From IMG/VR virus record IMGVR_UViG_3300011010_000325, positions 1-27,780 of that record: 27,780 nt of DNA. One strand, written 5' to 3'. This DNA comes from a virus. The notes under the pieces were generated by a model, which was not told where the DNA came from, made no database searches, and saw only the letters and a list, made by a program, of their open reading frames with translations. Shown here in pieces: positions 14,850 through 21,448 of this stretch. The position numbers and the translations under genes are program-made. Within the stretch, counting starts at the first letter, position 1, and every line of letters begins with the position of its first letter.

Positions 14850-15226
14850 TAAATTGACCCTCCTAGGGTGTTACGACTTGTTGACTGCGTTGTGTTAGGT
14901 AGTTGTGAATGGTCTGCTTCAACACGTTGTTGTACAGCCCTACCTTGCAACTCAACAATATCTTTAATTCCAAACTCTGTAATTGTATACCCTAACTTAT
15001 CTGGAAATAGCTCTATCTGAGGTAAATTTGGGCGTACATATTCTTGCACTTCTTCTGAGGTCATCTGACCTACGGCGATTGCTTGAGTCATTAGGCGCTC
15101 TGAATTACTTTGAAACGGCCCAAGATAGGACTGTGGGGGGAAGGCGGCCTGCTCTGGAGCTATAAGCCCAGGTCGGTCTTTATCCCACGCTCTGTAACCG
15201 TGTTTTCCGTCGGCATGTCTTGTCAT
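14849..15226 (-). CDS. Hypothetical protein (125 aa)
   Basis: The start overlaps the preceding stop as ATGA. The N-terminus is polar with His and Pro (MTRHADGKHGYRAWDKDRPG). The middle is helical (ERLMTQAIAVGQMTSEEVQEYV), and a strand-helix segment follows (GYTITEFGIKDIVELQGRAV). The C-terminus is low-complexity Ser, Thr and Asn. Function unknown. Unlike its neighbours it has a plausible folded core at residues 40-105. Confidence 0.6.
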   Translation of the reverse strand: MTRHADGKHGYRAWDKDRPGLIAPEQAAFPPQSYLGPFQSNSERLMTQAIAVGQMTSEEVQEYVRPNLPQIELFPDKLGYTITEFGIKDIVELQGRAVQQRVEADHSQLPNTTQSTSRNTLGGSI

Positions 15227-15645
15227 GCTGGCACCTCTCTTGGTGGCGTATACGTTCTAACCCTAGTTCTAACATTTGTAGTGGTGCTTTTACTTTTTAA
15301 TTTAACTGGTTTTCCTGCTTTTACTGGAATTTCTTTTTCTTTGTTCTTACTTAAATCTTCTGGTGAAAGCACTTTTTTCTTTTTTAATACCTCTACATCA
15401 GTTTCTACTGAGCTTTGAGGAATAATGGCGTTGTATATAACAGTTTTATCTTTAAGTCCGGCGGTTTTGCCTAATTGATGCTGAGCATGAGATACCATCT
15501 CTTCTGCAACCCGCCTACTAGTAGACCAGTGCATCCCCAAATTTGGGTTAGAGGAAGAATAATTCCCGGGAACAAAAACTCCTCTGTACGCCTCTAATTC
15601 AGGTTGACGAGAAGGGTCACCGCCTCTGTCTGGTGGGTTAGCCAT
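15223..15645 (-). CDS. Possible ADP-ribosyltransferase-like protein (140 aa)
   Basis: Residues 19-85 follow the R-S-E pattern of ADP-ribosyltransferases. Tyr20-Arg21-Gly opens the fold, a GMHWSTSRRVAEEM segment carries Ser41-Thr-Ser43, and VIYNAII leads to a DVEVL strand with Glu85 (or Glu81) as candidate catalytic Glu. The Lys/Thr-rich C-terminal tail (residues 88-140) is basic and probably disordered. ADP-ribosyltransferases move ADP-ribose from NAD to proteins or nucleic acids, and phages use them to reprogramme hosts. The match rests on motif spacing only, and the domain is shorter than most family members. A non-enzymatic protein is the main alternative. Confidence 0.45.
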   Translation of the reverse strand: MANPPDRGGDPSRQPELEAYRGVFVPGNYSSSNPNLGMHWSTSRRVAEEMVSHAQHQLGKTAGLKDKTVIYNAIIPQSSVETDVEVLKKKKVLSPEDLSKNKEKEIPVKAGKPVKLKSKSTTTNVRTRVRTYTPPREVPA

Positions 15646-15646
15646 A

Positions 15647-16186
15647 TTATTTCCAACTTGGGCTCATGTTACGCATTTGACTTTGACGAACTTGATTGAT
15701 TTGCATTGGTGAATCACTTTTAGCAAGCGGCCCTGCTTTTCCATCATTTGGTAGATGAGGTGCTGGAGCAAACTGTGACATTGGAGTGTTACGAGCTACT
15801 CGCACAACATTTCCATCTATCATTCCAAGCATTTGTCTACGAATGCCGCGATCTGGTTCTAGCCCTGCGGGATAATAATAATCTGAGGCGTCAATGCGCT
15901 CTCCGCGGTGAACACCACGCTGGTATGAACGCTGACCAACTCTAGCCTTTAAACTATCCATTACCTTGTCGGAGGTACTAGATGGTCGTCCTCGGTCGTC
16001 ACGACGTGAACGAATAGTTCCTAAATAACCATCTGGATATTCTGCAGATGGTTGACGACCAACACCTAAACGTAAAAAGTCTAAGTCAGAACGTGCAACT
16101 GGAGAACCGCCACCACCGTAGTTAGTGTACGTTCCTTGTAAACCACCCGCTCCGAGTGACTGCACATTTTGATGCGTGTTTGGCAT
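15647..16186 (-). CDS. Conserved Gly/Arg-rich phage protein (179 aa)
   Basis: The ATG at 16186 is chosen, just after the upstream stop and an AAGGG sequence; an upstream TTG at 16216 would overlap that gene. The product is rich in Gly, Arg, Pro and Ser, with signature stretches GVGRQPSAEYPDGYLGTI, RSYQRGVHRGERID and DYYYPAGLEPDRG, which I have seen in hypothetical actinophage proteins. It is probably extended, perhaps an assembly or DNA-packing accessory. Function unknown. Confidence 0.6.
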   Translation of the reverse strand: MPNTHQNVQSLGAGGLQGTYTNYGGGGSPVARSDLDFLRLGVGRQPSAEYPDGYLGTIRSRRDDRGRPSSTSDKVMDSLKARVGQRSYQRGVHRGERIDASDYYYPAGLEPDRGIRRQMLGMIDGNVVRVARNTPMSQFAPAPHLPNDGKAGPLAKSDSPMQINQVRQSQMRNMSPSWK

Positions 16187-16190
16187 ACCC

Positions 16191-17396
16191 TTATGGTAAG
16201 CGATTTTCTCCTGCAAGAACTGCTAAATCTCTACGCGGGTCATACCCATCACCAACTACTAATGAAACAATACCTGTTGGTGACTCTAGTCCGCTCTTGT
16301 CACGGAACCATGCACTACCGCCATCCATTGCTGGAACTTGAATCCATAGACGAGGGCCAATCTGGTCGGCGCGAAAATGGTGAAAGTGGCCTGTCAATAA
16401 AACATCTGCTTGACCTACTGGTGTTCTACCAGTTGCTTGACCAGAAATCCACTTACCCATATCTTTAGCTTGATGGCCGTGAGCCATACCGATAGTAGTT
16501 CCACCTAAATTAATTGCTAACGTTGCGTGGTCAGGGTTTGGATAACAAAACTTCACGTGAGACAGCGCAGGGTTTTCTGCACACGCATCTTGAACGGCAG
16601 AAACTATGTCAATCTGCCACGAGTCTGTTGGGTCTGTCATCATAATTCTATGTGTTTCATCATGGTTGCCCGGAACCACTGGAATTATTAACTCTTCGCA
16701 TAGTGGGGCAAACGCCTTAACCCACGCCATTAAAACTCGACGTCCTATGCGTACCTGTTGGGTAACGCCTAAATCACTACGCCCTAATACTCTTCCATTT
16801 TGGCTTGTAGAACCCTCAATGCAGTCCCCTAGTTGAGGTAGAACTACAGTTCCTATATTACGTCCAATTTTTAGTAACTCCTTGTGACGAGAAACAGCTT
16901 CGTCTATCGCGTTCATAACTCTAGCCACAGTTGCTTCTGTTCCACCGCCCGCATCTTTTCCGTACTGGGTGTCACCAATTGCATAAATAGCAAACAAAGG
17001 CCCTGTTGGTTTATCAACTTTTGTAGGTTTCCATTTACTAATACTTGTTACTAACTCGTTGTAATCAAGGTCTTTGTCACCAAGTGCTTGATAGGCAGGC
17101 TTTACTGATACTCGCGCTGCTTCTAACCACTCACCATCAAATCGTTGCCAACGGCTTTTACGAACGCTAACTACTACCCAAACAGATGGGTCTAAATCAA
17201 AATCCTTAAACATATCTACAGCATCTGGAAGTTCTCCAGCATTGTGTGGCACTGAAACAAAGTAACCGCCATCAGGACCAATTTCTAAACGCGCTCTATA
17301 GTCTTGTGGCACGTTAGACTTTTTAGCATCAGCCTCTAAACCATTTAAATCCGCTGTTATTAAAGCTTTTTTTAATGCGTTTAGCTTTGCTGACAT
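16191..17396 (-). CDS. Calcineurin-like metallophosphoesterase
   Basis: This 401-aa protein has all blocks of the calcineurin-like phosphoesterase fold: AIGDTQYG (Asp142, with Gln144 where His is usual), QLGDCIEG (Asp191), PGNHDE (Asn244-His245-Asp246), AHGHQ (His306, His308) and TGHFHH (His337, His339). These bind the two metal ions that cleave phosphodiester or phosphomonoester bonds. About 130 N-terminal residues before the domain are unassigned. The gene overlaps the HTH gene before it by 16 bases, a pairing I have seen in actinophages. The substrate may be DNA or a nucleotide, but specificity cannot be read from sequence. The Gln for His change could alter metal binding at one site. Confidence 0.85.
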   Translation of the reverse strand: MSAKLNALKKALITADLNGLEADAKKSNVPQDYRARLEIGPDGGYFVSVPHNAGELPDAVDMFKDFDLDPSVWVVVSVRKSRWQRFDGEWLEAARVSVKPAYQALGDKDLDYNELVTSISKWKPTKVDKPTGPLFAIYAIGDTQYGKDAGGGTEATVARVMNAIDEAVSRHKELLKIGRNIGTVVLPQLGDCIEGSTSQNGRVLGRSDLGVTQQVRIGRRVLMAWVKAFAPLCEELIIPVVPGNHDETHRIMMTDPTDSWQIDIVSAVQDACAENPALSHVKFCYPNPDHATLAINLGGTTIGMAHGHQAKDMGKWISGQATGRTPVGQADVLLTGHFHHFRADQIGPRLWIQVPAMDGGSAWFRDKSGLESPTGIVSLVVGDGYDPRRDLAVLAGENRLP

Positions 17397-17617
17397 GTAC
17401 AGTACCCCCGTAAGTGTGAACGAAATGCTGTTAAACCAAGCGGCAAATAACCGCCTTCGCTCAACTCTTTAAATAACACAGCCAGCTTTATGTTTTTGCT
17501 GTTTTCTTTAATTAACTCAAGAGCTTTTTGTTCTTCCTCGGAAAGCGTATTTATCCAAAGGGCTGCGTTGCACTTCTTTGACGGACCTTCTAAATGTTTG
17601 CTTAGAATATCTAACAC
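17381..17617 (-). CDS. Small HTH-type DNA-binding protein (78 aa)
   Basis: I start this at the GTG at 17617, which has AGGGAGA six bases upstream. The longer TTG-started reading would begin inside an intrinsic terminator and is rejected. The product contains a CNAALWINTLSEEEQKALELI helix, then KLAVLFKEL, then LPLGLTAFRSHLRGYC, which resembles a helix-turn-helix with the recognition helix near TAFRSH. Cys74 and Cys76 lie near the end. Similar HTH genes precede metallophosphoesterases in other actinophages. It may regulate this operon, perhaps through the palindrome at 17648-17663 just upstream. Confidence 0.6.
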   Translation of the reverse strand: MLDILSKHLEGPSKKCNAALWINTLSEEEQKALELIKENSKNIKLAVLFKELSEGGYLPLGLTAFRSHLRGYCTCQQS

Positions 17618-17647
17618 GTACTCTCCCTCGCTGCAACTGTGATGAAT

Positions 17648-17663
17648 CTTTGACTCGTCAAAG
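17648..17663. promoter_or_regulatory. Perfect inverted repeat upstream of the HTH gene
   Basis: CTTTGAC-TC-GTCAAAG is a 7-bp perfect inverted repeat with a 2-base spacer. It sits between the terminator at 17683-17712 and the start of the HTH gene at 17617. It is a candidate operator for the HTH protein or a small stem in its leader. Confidence 0.45.
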
Positions 17664-17682
17664 CGTAGCACAAATGGGCAAC

Positions 17683-17712
17683 AAAAAACCCTCGGCAACT
17701 GAGTGCCGAGGG
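17683..17712 (-). terminator. Intrinsic terminator
   Basis: A perfect 9-bp GC-rich stem (17689-17697 with 17704-17712, CCCTCGGCA/TGCCGAGGG) with a 6-base loop is followed on the minus strand by six T residues (17683-17688). It is the clearest terminator in the window. It closes the unit ending with the gene at 17732-18085. Confidence 0.85.
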
Positions 17713-17731
17713 CTTTTAGTTGGGCCTGTGA

Positions 17732-18085
17732 TTAGGCCATGGAATCGTTCATTGAATCGTCGAAGTTAGGACGTGAACGGTTCACAGCGGATGACAATAG
17801 TCTTCCGTTGCCCTGCGTAGATGTAGCTTCTGGAGCTGTGTACGAAGGCATTTTTGCTCTAATTCCATAAGTTGCGCCATTACGTCCTTGAGCATTTGGG
17901 CTCATTACAAACGTGCGTGACGGCTTTGGCTGTGCGTATGGGTCAGTTCCACCCTTAGCATTACCAGTCTTCTTCATCAGCTTTCCTCGTTCAGGCTTTG
18001 CTACAACAGGCTTTGCGCTTGATGAAACTGATGGCTCTGTAGAGTTTGGGGCGATGTTCTTTGTGCTCTTAGTTGAATCTTTCAT
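17732..18085 (-). CDS. Ser/Lys/Pro-rich disordered protein (117 aa)
   Basis: The ATG has an AAAGGA ribosome binding site. The protein is low complexity: a Ser/Thr/Lys-rich start, KPVVAKPERGKLMKKTGN, GGTDPYAQPKPSRTFVM, and a C-terminus with DSMNDSMA. It has hardly any large hydrophobic residues and is almost certainly disordered. The gene is followed directly by the terminator at 17683-17712. Function unknown; it could bind nucleic acid or decorate a particle. Confidence 0.6.
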   Translation of the reverse strand: MKDSTKSTKNIAPNSTEPSVSSSAKPVVAKPERGKLMKKTGNAKGGTDPYAQPKPSRTFVMSPNAQGRNGATYGIRAKMPSYTAPEATSTQGNGRLLSSAVNRSRPNFDDSMNDSMA

Positions 18086-18147
18086 TTTGGTTCCTTTGGC
18101 CTAAAGGGTTTATCAAACAATAACTGTTTTATTATTATTTGTCTGTA

Positions 18148-18432
18148 CTAACTAGCTTTAACGTCAAAAACAATGGCAGAAATCTGTCCATCATGTGACT
18201 CAATCGAAGCAAACCCAGGAATACATACTAGGTCTAAGCCTCTTGGGGCGGTGTAACCTCGGGCAATAGCAATTGCTTTAACTGCTTGGTTTACTGCTCC
18301 TGCGCCTACGGCACGAATCTTGCAAGTACGGGTTTCATAAATACTATGGGCGATAGCAGAAGCTAGCGATTGAGGGTTGGACCCTGCGCTTACCCTTAAA
18401 ATGTGCTCTTCGTCTTGTGGTGTACCTGTCAT
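18148..18432 (-). CDS. spoVS: SpoVS-like (Alba-fold) protein
   Basis: The 94-aa product matches the stage V sporulation protein S family across its length: ILRVSAGSNPQSLASAIAHSIYE, IRAVGAGAVNQAVKAIAIARG, then APRGLDLVCIPGF. SpoVS has an Alba-like fold that probably binds nucleic acid and affects sporulation and cell division in Gram-positive bacteria. The key AVGAGAVNQAVKA loop is intact. It has AAGGAG upstream and gaps of 87 and 62 bases on its two sides, so it may have its own control. A phage copy could modulate host development or chromosome organisation. The family call is confident; the role is not known. Confidence 0.9.
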   Translation of the reverse strand: MTGTPQDEEHILRVSAGSNPQSLASAIAHSIYETRTCKIRAVGAGAVNQAVKAIAIARGYTAPRGLDLVCIPGFASIESHDGQISAIVFDVKAS

Positions 18433-18519
18433 GTTTTGCTCCTTGGGTTACGAATGTTGTTCGGTTCAAGAAGTAATTGTGAGGTGTATTGGCAGGTTTT
18501 TCAGCGTAAACTTACTAAT

Positions 18520-18735
18520 TTATGGGCGATCTAAAGGCGTAGGAGCTTTTGCGTAAGTGCCACAAATAGAGCACTCCATGTCCAATAAGTATTGGCTTAT
18601 CTCATAATCCTCAAACTGTACTTTTAAATTCCAAAGGCTTGACTCACATACTGGACAATCATGGCAAACTAACTCGGCGTAGTCCATACTACCCGTGTAA
18701 TCAGGTTTTAAAGACCTGATAGGCAGCCCTGTCAC
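18520..18735 (-). CDS. Zinc-ribbon protein (71 aa)
   Basis: A GTG start forms a GTGA overlap with the upstream FmdB-like gene. Cysteines are at 24, 27 and 30 (VCHDCPVCESSLW) and at 55 and 58 (MECSICGTYAKAP). Four of the five would make a two-knuckle zinc ribbon. No enzyme motif is seen. Its coupling to another zinc ribbon suggests a joint role, perhaps in transcription or recombination complexes. Confidence 0.65.
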   Translation of the reverse strand: MTGLPIRSLKPDYTGSMDYAELVCHDCPVCESSLWNLKVQFEDYEISQYLLDMECSICGTYAKAPTPLDRP

Positions 18736-18902
18736 CTTTGGCCGCCCCAGCCGCCACCTTTAAACTGTACTGCGGGCGGCGTGTAAACCTTAGTCATATA
18801 GTGGCCGCATTTATCACATGAAGGTCTTTCAACAGAATCAAACGTTAGGTGCATCTCAACGGTAGAGTCACACGCCATACACACAAAATCATAATTAGGC
18901 AT
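18732..18902 (-). CDS. FmdB-type zinc-ribbon protein (56 aa)
   Basis: I start it at the ATG at 18902, which has AGGGAGAAG upstream and lies one base after the RuvC-like stop. The protein has the FmdB layout: MPNYDFVCMACDST with Cys8 and Cys11, a spacer, CDKCG with Cys29 and Cys32, then PPAVQFKGGGWGG, the typical tail. FmdB-like ribbons are often called regulatory proteins, but their function is poorly known. It is encoded within the recombination block. Confidence 0.75.
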   Translation of the reverse strand: MPNYDFVCMACDSTVEMHLTFDSVERPSCDKCGHYMTKVYTPPAVQFKGGGWGGQR

Positions 18903-18903
18903 C

Positions 18904-19476
18904 TTACTTCTCCCTGAACTTTGGGTCTTGCAGCTTATCGTACACTTCTTTTTCAACTTCCCTAGTATGACTGCCAGACACTAGATGGGCTAAACCGTAT
19001 GAGTCAGCGGCGTTGTCGTCGTTAAACTCTACGCCCCACTTTTTATACACGCTTAGCAACATTTGACTTTTAGACACAGAGTTACCCTTACCTGCAACAT
19101 ATTTCTTGAGGTTAGTGGGGGGAACAATAAGTGGGTACTGGCCTTGACGGTCATTAAAATAGGAGTAAAGGCTGAGCTTTACAATTCCACCAAGTTCTCC
19201 CGCCATGTTAGCCATCTGACTACCAAAAGAATAGCCTTCCATGCAGGTGTCTTTAATAATATTGCCCTGTTCTTCAACTACCTTAAGTGTTTCAGTAGTT
19301 GAAACATAAACTAAAGCTAAACGGCGAATTCCCATATCTTCAAATCTTTTTACTGTAGTTATGTATGAGCCATCAGTGCCTAAGAAAGTCATAGCAAATC
19401 CGCTATATGACTGGTCAATACCTAAATATGTCTCTACGCCTTCAGTAAGCCCTGGGCCAAACGACTTTACTTTCAT
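18904..19476 (-). CDS. RuvC-like Holliday-junction resolvase
   Basis: The 190-aa protein has the RNase H-like fold of RuvC. The first Asp is Asp21 in YLGIDQSYSGF, a Glu is at 80 in CMEGYSFGS, and the C-terminal cluster NDDNAADSYGLA holds Asp153, Asp154 and Asp158. A NLKKYVAGKG segment followed by a K-S-Q-ML helix matches RuvC. Such enzymes cut four-way DNA junctions formed during recombination-dependent replication. It starts as ATGA with the previous gene and sits downstream of recA and the exonuclease, which supports the role. Length is close to that of bacterial RuvC (about 170 aa). Confidence 0.82.
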   Translation of the reverse strand: MKVKSFGPGLTEGVETYLGIDQSYSGFAMTFLGTDGSYITTVKRFEDMGIRRLALVYVSTTETLKVVEEQGNIIKDTCMEGYSFGSQMANMAGELGGIVKLSLYSYFNDRQGQYPLIVPPTNLKKYVAGKGNSVSKSQMLLSVYKKWGVEFNDDNAADSYGLAHLVSGSHTREVEKEVYDKLQDPKFREK

Positions 19477-19964
19477 GGGAACATTCTATCGCTGCGGTTA
19501 CGCAAGCTTGAGGTGCGTCTAGTTAGTTCTCTGCTTACCAATGCGGTATCTCTTTCTACGTTGTTTACCATTACTTCAAGAAGTTTGCGGTAGTTGTACC
19601 GAGCAGAATGAACTTCTTTTAACTCAACAACCTTTGGGTTTGTAGCCACATGCGCTTTTACCAGTGAGGCTAGGCTAGTTTTACCTGCGTAAGACTGCAA
19701 GAAAGCAACGCCCTCTTCATAATCTAAACTACGTTCTGAATCACGTTCGTCAATCATGGCACAAGCAAACTGTGTAGCTAAAAAGTTATTATACGCGGTT
19801 AGCTTTGAAAACAATAACATTAAATCTTCATCGCCAATTTCTGTAATATCAATTGGAAGTTCTGGCGTTTCCATCTTCATAGAGGTTCTAACTTGCAACC
19901 CCTGGTGCTTAAGTACCTCTAGAACAACATCTCCGTGACCCGCTTGAATATGCATATCAGCCAT
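19473..19964 (-). CDS. Conserved helical protein between exonuclease and resolvase (163 aa)
   Basis: I start at the ATG at 19964 (MADMHIQAGHGD), which has a strong AAGGAGGA site and overlaps the exonuclease stop by 8 bases. The product is mostly alpha-helical. A segment LPIDITEIGDEDLMLLFSKL is followed by long helices and a C-terminal basic part (SRELTRRTSSLRNRSDRM). It has few cysteines and no catalytic motif. Its location between a Cas4-like exonuclease and RuvC suggests it is a recombination accessory, perhaps a DNA-bridging or loader protein. I do not recognise the family. Confidence 0.6.
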   Translation of the reverse strand: MADMHIQAGHGDVVLEVLKHQGLQVRTSMKMETPELPIDITEIGDEDLMLLFSKLTAYNNFLATQFACAMIDERDSERSLDYEEGVAFLQSYAGKTSLASLVKAHVATNPKVVELKEVHSARYNYRKLLEVMVNNVERDTALVSRELTRRTSSLRNRSDRMFP

Positions 19965-20820
19965 TGATTTCCTCCTTGTAAGGTGTGCACTTGTAACAAC
20001 CCGCTTCACCATTAATGTTACACCCGGGAGGTTCTTTAGCGTCAAGTCTAGCCATTAAATCTTCACAGGCTTCTAAAATAGTAGTTATACCAAAATCGCT
20101 TTTCTTTACTACAAATTCTTTTGGTTCTTGAGACGCCTTGTTTTCATAAAGAAACAACGCCTCTTGTGGTTGATGTGGCAAGTTAATTAACTCTGCTAAC
20201 TTCATATACATCTGTGCCTGCATTATGTGGCTCATAAATGGAGCCTTAAGAACCTTCCACATAGCTTCAATCTCACCGTTATGTGCGTACATTAACTCAG
20301 GGGCTTCAAATCTAAACGTTCCTGCTCCTACAGACTTAATCTCTAGTAACAATGGTTCACCAAGGCCTAACAAAATACCGTCTGCGTGGCCCGAAATTCT
20401 AAGCGGGTCATACATTAAAGAAACTTCTTTGTAAGAGTGAGACTTGCCGTCGCAAACTGCACACGGATCAACACCCATACCCCAGCTAATTAATCCACAT
20501 GAGTCACAGGAATATTTACCGTACAGCTTTCCCATTTCGTGAAAGATAGTTTGCCAGCCAGCATGAATATCGTGACCAAGTTGAAATACACGTTTTTGTC
20601 TTAAACTTGTTTTGTATTTACTTGAGGGAGGGGGAAATCCTAATAACTGAAAATAAGAAGAACGATGACACCAATCTGATTTAATAATTTCAGAGGGGTG
20701 TAAAACAGTTGTAGAACGGCTTGTGTCTTTTGGCTGCGTCATTACGTACCGCTCAACAGACCCCAAAACTCTGCTGGGAATCTTACTTATATTAGCAAAG
20801 TCTTTTAGTGAGCCACTCAT
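19957..20820 (-). CDS. Cas4/RecB-like PD-(D/E)XK exonuclease
   Basis: This 287-aa protein has the PD-(D/E)XK nuclease motifs: His83 (LGHDIH), Asp147 in GHADGILLG, and the E-I-K strand Glu160-x-Lys162 in LLLEIKSV. Cys51 near the N-terminus and Cys267, Cys275 and Cys278 near the C-terminus match the Fe-S cluster of Cas4/AddB-like nucleases. A second set, Cys105-x2-Cys108 and Cys120-x2-Cys123, forms an inserted zinc knuckle before the catalytic strand. It probably resects DNA ends for RecA-mediated recombination. It is coupled by overlaps to whiB upstream and to the next gene downstream. No CRISPR context exists, so this is a phage exonuclease and not a spacer-acquisition Cas4. Confidence 0.82.
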   Translation of the reverse strand: MSGSLKDFANISKIPSRVLGSVERYVMTQPKDTSRSTTVLHPSEIIKSDWCHRSSYFQLLGFPPPSSKYKTSLRQKRVFQLGHDIHAGWQTIFHEMGKLYGKYSCDSCGLISWGMGVDPCAVCDGKSHSYKEVSLMYDPLRISGHADGILLGLGEPLLLEIKSVGAGTFRFEAPELMYAHNGEIEAMWKVLKAPFMSHIMQAQMYMKLAELINLPHQPQEALFLYENKASQEPKEFVVKKSDFGITTILEACEDLMARLDAKEPPGCNINGEAGCYKCTPYKEEING

Positions 20821-21131
20821 GGTTTGTTTTTATTAACCCATTCTTCTAATGTTGCTCCGTGTTTTTCAGCTTTCCTTTTTAACGCGTTTCTTTCTCTGTG
20901 GCTAAGTCCGCCCCAAATACCGTGCTGCTCGTCATTACTTTCTGCGTAAAGTAAACAAGCAACCCTTACTGGACATTCTGGCAGACCGTCTTTGCCTAAG
21001 CAAATTGACTTTGCTTGAGTAGCAATTACTTTATATAAATCTTTATCTCGTGGTGGAAACCACATTTCAGTGTCGTAGCCTTTGCATTTAGCATCGTAAC
21101 GCCACTTTTCTATACCTTCGTCTTCGTACAA
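20817..21131 (-). CDS. whiB: WhiB-family iron-sulphur transcription regulator
   Basis: WhiB-like proteins are redox or nitric-oxide-responsive regulators that bind the main sigma factor; they occur only in actinobacteria and their phages. The product has all four Fe-S cysteines: Cys16, Cys44, Cys53 and Cys59. Other landmarks are the CPVRVAC run, the GIWGG turn and a basic tail. The second pair is spaced C-x8-C instead of the usual C-x2-C, through the insert LGKDGLPE. I start at TTG 21131 because AGGAG stands 5 bases upstream; the GTG at 21137 would leave no spacing. The gene overlaps the nuclease genes on both sides. It may redirect host transcription or repress host WhiB functions. Confidence 0.88.
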   Translation of the reverse strand: MYEDEGIEKWRYDAKCKGYDTEMWFPPRDKDLYKVIATQAKSICLGKDGLPECPVRVACLLYAESNDEQHGIWGGLSHRERNALKRKAEKHGATLEEWVNKNKP

Positions 21132-21448
21132 GAACACTCCTGAAGTTTATGGCGCAGCTCCAGGAAATCGTCCTCTAATAACAAAACATAGTTCTCTTCA
21201 TTAAGATGAAAACCAAGGACAGGCATTCGACCATCAAGAATTGCTTCTGTGACAATCTTTTCTAGAACCGCAGCCTTTACGGATACGGAAGCTTTGCCAG
21301 TCCACTTATGCTCTACGAGCAAATCTTTAGACCTGACATCACCTTTTCGACTCCAGAATGCTCCGCTTGCAGCAGTACGCTGCCCGCCGATTTTCTTAGC
21401 AAGTCTATCCTCGTGCTTCCTTGATTCTTTTTGTCCCTTACTCTTCAT
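21110..21448 (-). CDS. Hjc-like PD-(D/E)XK nuclease (112 aa)
   Basis: The small protein has the core of archaeal-type Holliday-junction resolvases and related nucleases: a basic N-terminus (residues 1-19), GGQRTAASGAFW, Asp37 in KGDVRSKDL, and the catalytic strand LVEHK with Glu46-x-Lys48. A helix and a strand YVLLLEDDFLEL follow. The length fits a single PD-(D/E)XK domain. It overlaps recA by 11 bases and the WhiB gene by about 22 bases, so it belongs to the recombination operon. It could cleave branched DNA alongside the RuvC-like enzyme, or be a different structure-specific nuclease. Confidence 0.7.
   Translation of the reverse strand: MKSKGQKESRKHEDRLAKKIGGQRTAASGAFWSRKGDVRSKDLLVEHKWTGKASVSVKAAVLEKIVTEAILDGRMPVLGFHLNEENYVLLLEDDFLELRHKLQECSCTKTKV

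Noticed and set aside
17618-17698. N-terminal extension of the HTH gene beginning at TTG 17698.
   Set aside because: Its start codon lies inside an intrinsic terminator, and a GTG with a strong ribosome binding site occurs at 17617.
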